From the NCBI RefSeq assembly GCF_918797505.1, contig NC_092798.1, positions 8,631,501 to 8,695,500 on the forward strand: a stretch of 64,000 bases of DNA, in the 5' to 3' direction. The position numbers and the translations under genes are program-made. This document shows, piece by piece, positions 19,380 through 31,300 of this stretch. The notes below the pieces were generated by a model, which saw only the letters and a list, made by a program, of their open reading frames with translations, was not told where the DNA came from and did no database searches. Position 1 is the stretch's first letter. Each line of letters begins with the position of its first letter. This DNA comes from Bemisia tabaci (taxonomy: Eukaryota > Arthropoda > Insecta > Hemiptera > Aleyrodidae).

Positions 19380-22300
19380 TTAAGTTATTGGGCTGGCCTT
19401 TAGGGTAGGATATGTCTTCATCCGCAGTAACTCGAGCTTAGACTGCAGCGTCGATACGTTAGCGTCAAGTTGCTGAATTTCTGTCAGGAGAGTGCCTCGG
19501 CGGGATATCAGCAGCAGTCTGCAAAAGGGATACTTCAAATTACACTTCGAGAGACATTCGTAAATTTTTTTCAAATATGAGTGGCAATTTGCAACGTCAC
19601 AGTTGGAAATACGAATTTTTCTGCTCTCCGTTGCAATTATGATTTATAGTGCATATTTGAAGAAATGGGGTGCAAGCGGAAATTTTGAAACGACCAAATA
19701 AAAGTGCGTTATGTATGTCGAAGGCGATTAGTCAAATCAGGCATTTTATCAAATGCCTAGGCCGGTAGTCAAATTTTGACAGTTTACGGAATTCTGTAAA
19801 TTTATGGCGAGGAGTTCACGGGTTTCAATATTTTGGGGAGATTAACTCTTCAAATCTGCGAACTCTCCTTGTTCCTTCCTTTTTACATTTAAATGTTAAA
19901 ATTTTAAAAATTCTATGTTTTATGATGCGTTGAAAATTTCATGATAAATGTGCATTCAGGATCATAAATTCGTTTAAAACACTATTGTATGCTGCATATT
20001 TTTACAGAGAATTCTTTTTTACAGGAGCAACGAATCATTTTGTCTAAAATTAGGGTAAAATATCAAAATTTCAATCTAAGTAAGAATATTTGACTATTTG
20101 TCTAGGCATTTGACAAAATGACTGATTTGACTATTGGGCTTCGACACATACAAAGAAGTGCTGCTCGCACCTGTGCCTTGTGACGTCATTCAGTGTCTCT
20201 TCAAATTTGAAATCCCTCCTTTGCTTCAGCTGGGTTATTTTCTTGGAAATATCTTTCATTCTCTCTTCCATTCTTTTGTTATCATCTTTTATCCGATTGA
20301 TCCTTCTTTCGGTTCGGTCCGTTTCCTCTATAACGAGCCGCATTTTCTTTCTCAGGGACTGTAAATAAAAAGAACGTAAGAGCATTATTTCGTCGCCCGG
20401 CTGTCAAAAGAGCATAAATACACCTTGAGTTGAGCCCGGGATAGCATAAAATTCGGTGACGAGGCGTGCTTTGCGACGTACCTATAGCTTGACATGTCAT
20501 TCAAACCTGTGGAAAAGGATCGATAAACAGTAGGGTGGCCCACAAAAAATGAATTTCGGAAATTTATAGCCTTAACCCTCTGAATCGGTTACAGCATGTT
20601 CAAAAACACGGTAAATGAAATTTGGGGTCAATCGGACAAAATTAACCCGACGCGCAGTTGCCATTTATCCCCGCAAAAATAGCGAATTTTTACTGTTTTT
20701 CAGTAATTTTTCGCTCCCAAAAAATAAAGTCGGAGGGGTCTGCAAATTAAACAGAGGGCAAAATTAGTTCATAAACTACACCCTAGTGAAGTTTTGGTCC
20801 CCCTCCATGCTTTTGACCCGACGCGCGGTTGCCATTTTCACGCATGAAAATAGCGAATTTTTGACTGTTTTTGATGATTTTTCCCTCTCGATAAATTAAC
20901 TTTACAGATGCCTAAATTGTAATCAGAGTGTGAAATTAGTAGCTTAGATGCTCCCAATGCTCCCTTCTGATAATTTTGACACGCTGCGACGTTGCCATTT
21001 TTCTGAGCAAAATCGTGAATTTCGACTTATTTCAATATCATCTCTCTAGACCTAAAAAAAAAAAAACTCAGGAGCCATCGAAAAAGTGCGCTAAAACACG
21101 GTGATTATATCATGAGTATCTTTTTTGAAAATTTGGACCCTGTAAAATGTTTTAGTCGGCGTGAAGTTACCACTTGGCAAACAGTGGTTGACGGTAATAG
21201 TCAATTTTCATACGTTAATGCGCCTTCAATTACATTGGATACTGTGCAATACTTTCGTGGTGGAATAGTTGCATTGGCACCTACAAACCTAACAGGGATA
21301 CTTCACTCATTGCGCAATGCATGCAGTATCCCTGTTAGGTTTGTAGGCGCCAAAGCAACTATTCCACCACGAAAGTATTGCACGGTATCAAATGTAATTG
21401 AAGGCGCACTAACGTATGAAACTTGCCTGTTACCGTCATGGTGTCAGGAGCTATTTTTCAACGAGGAACTTGAATCTCAACTCAAATTTTTAAAATTCCA
21501 AAAACCATAATGGCAGAAATTGCCAAAAATGTTATCTTGAGACTTTCGAAATCTCAGACGGTTGACTGCCTGACCCAATTGAATGCTCTTTGTCACATAT
21601 TTGGAATATTTATTTACTATTTATAAGTATTTAAAAGAAATCAGAGACATGTCGACGGTGAAAGTCGCAATCACATAACTCGTTTGCGGTGTCTGAAATC
21701 TCGCCTCTACGTCATTTTTGTAAGGAGAACTAAATGATATATTCTTGAAGTTTTTGCAGAATTTTCTTCGCTTGAGAAGAAAAACATGCAGTTTAAAGAA
21801 TTGCCGTTGAGTATTTTCCATTTAAAAATGAAGTATGACAGGAGTCTGCGACGTCGCAAACCGAGTTATGTGATGCGACTTTCACCGTCGATGTGGGAAG
21901 AAGGAGTCTGCTCGTTAGTTAAGGGCCGTAAGAATGAATGCCAGTGCCAGTCACTGGCATTCATTCTTACTTCTCAAGTTTCATACGTTAGTGCGCCTTC
22001 AATTACATTTGATACCGTGCAATACTTTCGTGGTGGAATAGTTGCTTTGGCGCCTACAAACCTAGCAGGGATACTGCATGCATTGCGCAATGAGTGAAGT
22101 ATCCCTGTTAGGTTTGTAGGTGCCAATGCAAATATTCCACCACGAAAGTATTGCACAGTATCCAATGTAATTGAAAGCGCATTAACGTATGAAAATTGAC
22201 TATTACCGTCAACTACTGTTTGCCAAGTGGTAACTTCACGCCGACTAAAACATTTTACAGGGTCCAAATTTTCAAAAAAGATACTCATGATATAATCACC

Positions 22301-25300
22301 GTGTTTTAGCGCACTTTTTCGATGGCTCTTGAGTTTTTTTTTAGGTCTAGAGCGATGATATTGAAATAAGTCGAAAATCACGATTTTGCTCAGAAAAATG
22401 GCGACGTCGCAGCGTGTCAAAATTATCAGAAAGGGAGCATTGGGAGCATCTAAGCTACTGATTTCACACTCTGATTACAATTTAGGCATCTGCAAAGTTA
22501 ATTTATCGAGAGGGAAAAATCATCAAAAATAGTCAAAAATTCGCTATTTTCATGCGAGAAAATGGCAACCGCGCGTCGGGTCAAAAGCATGGAGGGGCAT
22601 CAAAACTTCACTAGGGTGTAGTTGGTATACTTGGCGTTTTTCTGCTCCAAAATGTTCGTAGAATACTTCTCTCTGCTCGGGCATTAATAATAACTCGATT
22701 TGCGGTCTTTGTGGACTGAGGTCATTTTCCTCGCAGATGATCGCATATTCAAAATGTCCACTCAAAAAGTGTCATTGACGGATCCAGGAAGTTGGCAACA
22801 TTGTTTTTTTTTCTATGAAAGTCTATGGATATGTATCGATTCTCGAAGGGATCAGGTGCTCTACCAAGAATCGTATATTCAACACAGGTTCGGATGGTAG
22901 AGAGCCAGTGTTGTCAACTAGTTGGATCTAGAGTCCCTTTATACTGAGAGTCAAGCCAATGTGAATCCATTTCTGATTGGTTCCCGTATTTTAGGCCTTC
23001 ACAGTGTCACAAACGGGAATAAAGATTACATTTTCACCGATTGCAAAGATTATAATCTGGAATGGACCAGGGAATAACGGGTTCGGCAAGGAACAAACGG
23101 AATGAGAGAAGGAACGGAGAAAGGAATTTAAGAATGGGCCGATCAAAGATTACAAAAAACGCTCAATTTCTGTAATCTTTATTCCCGTTTGTGACTCCAT
23201 GAGGGGGTGTTGTCTTGACTCTCAGTATAAAGGGACTCTAGTTGGATCCATCTTTTAACAGCTTAAACGGATCAGAGATGTCACCCACCAAGTAATTAGA
23301 AAGGAGGAAAATGTAGGTGGTACAAACCTCTCGTAAAGCCATTGCTTTGGCATCCATATCGATTCCTTCCTTTTCACGCGGGTCCATTCCACCCGAGAAT
23401 TTTTGAAGATTCTCGAAGATTTCTTTGGTGACCTGCGCTCAGAAGTAAATGCATTCATAGCTTAAGCACCCTTAGGCATAATTATTTGGACTTATTCGCC
23501 AAAGGATGAAAAGTAAAGAAGAGTATTAATTAAATCCGCAGTGGCGTGGCGTGCTCAGCGATATATCGATTGCTCTGCCATTTAAACCTATGGAAAAGGA
23601 TCGATAAACAGGGTGTTCGCAATGAACACCTTAATTATCGATTCTTTACCACGGCTTCTAATGGGGGAATATCGGTAATTGATAAGTCACGCCTCACCCT
23701 TGATAAAATTGTATGAACGACAGGGTTCAATGCTGATTGTAGTTACGCCCTATATTAGGAGGGTAACGAACATCTTAATAATCGGTTCTTCACCATAGCT
23801 GGTGAGGCTTCACCCAATGGGGAAAATTCGATCATCGATCATACACGCCTTGCCACTATGTAACTGCAATTCGGATTATTCACGGCTTTTCCCGTGGCTT
23901 TGGTCCATAAAGAATAAACACTGAAATTTTATAGCGCACACTTCTATAAAAAATTTCCTCCATGGACATTTTTGAAAAATTACCGAACTTCTTTGAGGTA
24001 AAATTTCTTCATTTTTAGCCAATCATTACATCTCTGCCAATTATTTGACACGCATTTTAATAGATTCTTTTTAAAAAGCTTTTTGATTTCCTTCTCTAGC
24101 CAAATTGCTTCGATTTCGGAACATCCTCAAACTTCGATTATCCGCAGTGTAGCTCCGTCCCCAGGTTGTAAATTCAACTCTGCCGTGCTAAGGAAAAACG
24201 CAGTATGAGCCTTTAGATGTTGCCAGATCTACTTCAATAAAACCAGAATTTTCTTGGAATATTGTGAAGATTTTTCTTCAAATTTTTCAGAAAATTTTGT
24301 TCGCATTTTCATCTAAAATATCTAAAAATTTCAAGTAAAAATATGAATAAATTTTCTCAAAAATACTTGTTTTATCCGGAGAAATTTCACATTGGCGCCT
24401 ACAAACCTAAGGGGACACTTCAAACATTGCGCAATGCGTGAAGTATCCCCTTAGGTTTGTAGGCGCCTGTGCGTTTCGCACCGGCGGCACGAATATTTTT
24501 CTTCAAAATTTTCAGACTATTTTGTCCGCATTTCATCTAAAATATCTTAAAATTTCAAGTAAAAATATTAATACATTTTCTCAAAAATACTTGTTTTATC
24601 CGAAGAAATTTGGGAACTCTAGAATGTTCATACGGCACTTTTCCTTAGCACGGCAGCACCTTTTTACCGTCTTAGTTAACATACCGCCCTCCAAACACTT
24701 TCCGGTACAGATTATGATTCTGGTGAGGATGCTCATGCTCAGACAGCAACGTAGCAACGTCTTAATGAGTCAGTTGCGCTGGTCACACAAAATCGTGCTT
24801 TGATGCTTGATTCTTGTAGATTAGTGAAAAATAAAAGGATCTGTCCAAACCGCAACTTTCTACAGTCAATGTTAACAGAGATATCGCCCTTTGAAAAGTC
24901 AGGTTTTTAACGTCATCCACCGCGGCAGGGGCGCCCTTGGTTTCTACCTCTTTTGTTCGATCAGTGATTTAGAGGGTGCAACGCGAAACTTCACCGACGT
25001 TAAATGTAAGAATCTTAAGAAACAGACGGATTTGCACTTTAAAGATCCTCTAATCATGAGACGATGCACTCGCCGCGAAAAGATTAGGCGGTCAGTCAGT
25101 TCGCCTCAGTTTGTTTACGTTTAACGTCGTTGAAGTTTCATGTTGCACCCTCTGCATCACTGATCGAACAAAAGAGGAAGAAACCAGGGGTATCACTGCC
25201 GCGGTGGAAGACGTCGGGAACCTGATTTTTCAAAGGGCGATATCTCTGTTAACATTGAATGTAGAAAGTTGCGGATCGGACAGACCTTATTATTTTTCGC

Positions 25301-28300
25301 TAATCTACAAGAATGAAGTGCGTGAATGAAGAATGAGTGCGTTAGATAATGGAAGTCGAAAATGACATCGTGTTCGACGCCATGACCAAACAACTTGTCT
25401 GGTACGGTCATGTCAATAGGATGACGGAAGAGAGGCTGCCAAAAAAAGATGCTTCATTGGGTTCCTCCTGGGTGGAGACGTAGGGGACACCCAGTGAGAG
25501 GTTGGCGACAGGGAGTGTTAAATGAGATGAGGGAGTGTCAAGTGTCAACTCCCTGATGACCTGTGGGAAGACCGAGCTATGTAGCGATTAGGCGTCGTAA
25601 AGCGCCAAAAAGCGCTTTAAGAAGCGACTCATATGTATGTATGTACAAGAATGAAGAATCAAAACACAATTCTGTGACCAGCGCAACTGACCCATTTAGT
25701 GATTTTTACTCACTTTAAATTTTTCCAAATATTGGAGCCGCTTCTCTAGATTTTCTATGCGGTTCGTCAATTTATCGTATTCCCATTGGAGATTTACTAT
25801 TTGGCCGTTGAATTTTATCATTCTTTCGAGAGCTGCTATTTTCTTTGCACCTGCTTTCTGTAAAACAATTATCAACAGTTAAGGATCAGTTGAAAATGGA
25901 GCAGGATCAGCGCGTATAAGTTCCAACATAAAAATGATTTGGATTACGCTACATCGCGCTTAAGAGGTATACCCTTTTGTGAGCAGTGGTTCAAACAAGC
26001 AGTTTTATTCTTGATTCAAAACAAAATCTTCTTGATGGCATACTTAAGAACGTTTCTGCCTAAATCGAGTCATTTTTTTCTCTAATGATATTCAAAAATT
26101 ATGCTGAACGTTATTCAATGCGGATGCTAGGACATAGTGAGTTTTTGGACTACCGCTCTCTTTTTGTGCCGTAGTACATTGATTTATTTTGCGAAGAAAG
26201 CCCTGTACTCTTATAGGATGCCTGTCATTCTTAATGTGCTGGAGCGCCTTCAATTTCGTATGATACTGTGCAACACCTCTGTTGTCAAATAGTTGCTTGA
26301 AGCGCCGCGCCATGGCATGCTACGGCGCGGCAGGCGGGCGGCCAGCACGCAACGCGCATTGGCGCCTACAAACCTAAGGGGATACTTCAAGCATTGCGCA
26401 ATGCGTGAAGTATCCTCTTAGGTTTGTAGGCGCCTGTGCGCGTTTGGCACGGGCGGCACGCCACTCCGCTCTGTGTTTGGCTGTAATATTTTAACTCGCG
26501 AAGTCAGCGATTTTCAACTGATGATTTTGAAATGTTTGCACACTCTGCGTGGATTATTCTCATTTAAAGTAATGGAAACAAATATGTATTAAAGGAAAAA
26601 ATAATGTGCGTTTTGTAAATTTTAGGGTTGTTCCGTGTCAAATTTAATGATTTCCAATGCTTTGTGATTTATTCTTTTACATTATATGATTCTACTGTGC
26701 TGCTGTGTGATTACGCGCAACCAAACGCTCAAAATTGGACGTATTTGACTCTAAAAAATCGATGCACAAACGGGTTACAACCAAAGATTGCATGCTTTTT
26801 GGTTTTCTCCCCTCTTTTATTCATTATTGTTTAGTTTCTTAAACTACGGCTCGTTGAGATTAATATCGATGCCATAGCTTGGAAAAGGTTAGTAGGGTAG
26901 ATATGGGGATATACCAACATCAATGTTGCCAACTTGTGCAGAAAAATCGTGATTAATTTGGGGTGATGGTTGGGTGATGGGTGTTTTAGTGGATGATATG
27001 GCAAAACTGTTTTCATGTTATGACGTAACCAACGTTGTAAAATTGTGCAGAAAAATCGGAATTAATGAGGGAGTGTTTTAGTGTATGGAATGGCAACCAT
27101 GTTTTCACGTGCGACGTCATCAGTGTCGTAAAATTGAGCGGGAAAATCTGATTTGACCAGGGGGTCGGGTGTGGATTAGTGCACGGGGTATGGAATCCGT
27201 GTTTATTGTTGCGGGTTGCCTAAGCGTTAAGGAGGGCTGCCATTATGTGACGTCATTAACAATGTTGCTAAATTTCCGACCCCGCTGGAGATCCCGATTT
27301 TACCGAATTAAAAACTAAAATACGAAATTTTACATCTTCTTTCCTTTCTTAAGTATGGCTATTTTTTTTCTATTTATTTCTTTTTTTAATAGTTTGTTTT
27401 TTTCCACTTTTCCAGGTCTCACTCCAGTCGTTGACAACATGCGGCTCACTACAATTATTTCTTCTCATTTCACGGCCTGGGTTGGCAACTCGGACCCCAA
27501 ACTTATAATTATCAATATACTCGGGCCAGCGGGGGCATTGAAAGCTGAAAGCCCTCGCCGAAGCGCGGATTGCGGTGGAGGTGGGGGGTTGGCTGTCCTC
27601 CTCCCACGAAACACTCACGCGGTAGGACAAACCCAAGGGCTATATCGTCGACGATATAAGCTTCATGCTTAAATATTGGCCGGTGCCCGGTGAGAAGAGT
27701 CTATCTCTGGTAATTTATGGTTAAATGGAGATGTTGCATGTGTGAGGAATTTGCGATTTTGACTGTTGATTCTTATGTAAAAGTTTGCAAGAAACACGAT
27801 GGTACCACTGGTTTTCTCTGAAATCAACTCCCAAGCTCAAAAAAAGCTCTCAAGTTGAGGCCAAAATGGAGGGGATATTCCACGCTATCCTGAGAGTCCA
27901 CCTCTACATCAAGACAAACTCTCCATGCAAAGATAGGGAGCAAATTGACAGGGTGCAGGGCAGAGCAAATTGACAGGTGACAGGGTGCAAATTGATTGAC
28001 AGGGCTGCCACTTTATTTGGGGACTCGGCACTGAAACACGGCAACCCTGCTAATGTATTTGTTCCCTATCTTTGCATGGAGAGTTTGTCTTGAGTTAGAC
28101 GTGGACTCTCAGGGTAAGGTGGGATATCCCCTCCATTTTGGTCTCAACTTGAGAGCTTTTTTTTGACCTTGGGAGTTGATTTCAGAGAAAATCAGTAGCA
28201 CTATCGTGTTTCTCGCGAACTTTTACATAAGAATCAACAGTCAAATCGCAAATTCCTCACACATGCAACATCTCCATTCGAAGATTAACACCTGTTAATT

Positions 28301-31300
28301 TTCGGATTTAGCCCGATCAGGAGATAGGTTTCTGCATATACACAGTATGGTTCATTTTCAATTCGCCGATAAAATTGACTAAAATTCCAGGGCGTTCATA
28401 TTGAGGCATCGTGCGCTTTTCCGATGAGTAAGTAAAATCCTTGAGAACTTAAAGCTTCATTAAAAGCACGGTTTCCAAATGAGTAGATGCACTATGATTT
28501 GCTGTGGATTTTGAATCTCATTCTGTACACAAGCTAATTAATTTACTTTATGATTCTCTGGTTTAGGCTTCAACTGAGATCGTGCGTTTAGTGACACAAA
28601 CAACTTACATGAAGAACTCTGTTGAGTTGTTTGATAGAGTTTCGTGTGAGTAAAATAGTATTATCAAAATCCGAAATCTGCCCGGAAATTGGAACTTCCA
28701 AAATTGCTTGCTTCAAAACAATCTGCAACTACATAAAATGAAGAGGGTGTCACTATAGTCTATATTGAGCTATTTTTTATGCAAAAAGTATGGAGACGTT
28801 TGCGACTTTAACAAATTTCAACAGACCTTCGTCAGGACTCAGAAGAAGACAACTGTATAGTCGGTAGTGAGGAACAAAAATTTTACTTAATGATGGTTTT
28901 TGCAATTGATAAAAGTAGTCAAAAATTATGGAGATTTTACACCACGGTGATGTGTGTGGACTTGTGTATTGGAGCTCTTTCATGCAGACCCTACGCAGTA
29001 ATTTATAGATCATAGTAACTTTACATGTTGACTGACCCAGCATTTAGAGTTCATTTAATTTAATAAATTACCTGAATATTTTGCTGGAAATGAGTGCGTT
29101 CACTTGACTGCCGCTCTAGCTGATTTGCTATTTGACCGATTTTTTCCTTTGCTGGTTTTATGCTTTGCGAAAACATGTTAACTGAGGATTCTGCCTCGGC
29201 CAGCTCGACACAAATAGCTTTTATCTGAAACCGAAATAAATGCAACTAACAGTTTAATGTTTTGCGCCTGAAAATGTCAGGAGGAAGTATTGATAGCTTC
29301 CCTGAACAAATAAATATTACGATAAAGGAGTTCGGTAACCCTTGAATATTCAAACGGCGCTCCCTTCATAACTGCTAGCCATGGTTCTCTGAACCGCTGT
29401 AGAAAATAATGCGGTGTCAAGTGTGTGTTGAGTCGCAAGAATGCCACTATTCTAACACCGAGGAGCTGTTTTTGCATATCCGGTCAAAATGAAGGCAAAT
29501 AGTGCTTTGTAACATGGAATGGTTTCAGTAGCGACAGTGTTGTTTGCCCTCATTCAGATCGATGAGAGTTTTATGACGTTTTGTCTCATAATATTTAGTA
29601 AAGATACTTTACGAATTTTGATTCAATTTCTTAAACAACTTTGTGAACCATGATATTTATTTCTTATCAAAGACATCAGCTGTGTACCAGCACACTGGGG
29701 TAGTATTTTCTATTTTTAGATCACTTAAACTCACCCTAACCATGAAAAATGAAAATGAACGAACATTCCCTGCGTTTTATCGTTTACATTATCAAATATT
29801 AACGCAATTCATCGTTTTGCACGTTATTAACCATAGTTGGATCAAATTTCATAAATTTCTCTCACTAAAACTAGGAGGGTGAATAAAATGCGATCTTAAA
29901 CATACCACTACCAATGAGGCAACTCGTTTTTTCCCCGACGAGGGAACGTAACTCAATTCCAAGGTTGCAACATTGACTCTAACGATTTAATTTTTTACAA
30001 GAAAGTACCCGGCAATTTTTGTCTGAAATTTATCTGATCTTTGCACGAGATCGGAAGAAAAATCAGCGAAATTCTTACTTAGAAATGCCCAAGATTCCCC
30101 TGGTAAAAATGAATTTTGTAAAGGGAAATTAGGCAACATTGAAATGTAGTTACGTTCTTTCGTGAGAGACACGACGAACTGAGGTAAATAATTTAATTTC
30201 AAAGTCACTTTGCGATAAGTGAACCCTACCTTGAGTTCCGATTTGATTTTTTGTCTGCGCAGCTCGCAAAAACACTCCCATTTTGACTCATTGACCAGAT
30301 GGGATGCAAAGTTGTAGCTATCATACTGTTCCAGGATCCGGAGGTACTCAACACATTCGGGGGGTAGGAAAGTGTTTAAATTTCGATGGACTACGCACTG
30401 AGCTAGTTGCATGATGACTGCCGTCGGGGCTGTGGCTGTCTCTAATAATTTTGGCCGTTTTCTGGAGGGGAAAGTTAATTTTAAAGATTAGAAAATTTCC
30501 GCAAACACGCAGGATCAATATATTTAAAAGTTTCCGCCGCCATTTTATTTTTTAAAGAGAAATTGTTGGTTGAATCTGTTTCAAAATTTCACTAAATTTT
30601 ATCGGCAGCCTAAAAAAAATTGAGTGGAATTTTAGGACATCTTCGTTGGTGAACAATTTTTCTGTAAAAAAATAAAATGGCGGCAGAAATTTTTAAACGT
30701 CGCACAGTAGATCGAGTCAATTTGAGAGGTCGGACAAGAAATTTTTGCTAAAACTGCAAATGTCGATGTTTATTTCGTCACATACTCAAGTTCAAGGGGT
30801 GCTTTAAGAAGAAAATTTCACGAGGGAACCAGTAAGGCCACTTTTAGAACCTCAAAGCTTTGCATAAACGGAGATATAAGCTCTTAAAGTTTCCAAATTT
30901 TGTCTGACCTCTCCTATTGACTCGATCCACTATGCGTCGCATGGTGCTTGTGATACTTTGGCCGGAAGGTGACTAAGTGTTCTCCTACTCATCAAGGTGT
31001 TGGAAAATAAAATGATTTTCACCATGGTTATCATGGCCAACTGGATTGGACGAATAGGGAGTTGTTGCGTCATGGAGTGGTTTACTTCCTTACACAGCGT
31101 TTAAGTCTATAAGCTTTCTAGGTTGTTCCCGACTAGGATATTCTAGAATCAAAGCGGGTACTCGCATTCTTGTCTTACGCAGAGAAGCGATCGACCAATC
31201 AGAAAATGGACTATCCAGCTCCAATGCTTTTTTATACGGCGATCCGTGGATAGTCCATTTTCTGATTGGTCGATCGCTTCTCCGCGTAAGACAAGAATGC

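Noticed and set aside
21112..21510. Open frame of 132 codons, with a similar one of 148 codons at 21,974-22,420 on the other strand
   Set aside because: They are the two arms of the same foldback element read outward; the frame crosses the GGCGCC palindrome and has no known domain.
27355..27672. Open frame of 105 codons on the plus strand
   Set aside because: No known domain, low-complexity start (F/S-rich), and it lies in an intron of the minus-strand gene.
29987..30412. Minus-strand open frame of 141 codons taken as a separate gene
   Set aside because: Its first part is exon 12 of the CFAP43-like gene; the rest reads past the GTAGGG donor into the intron.
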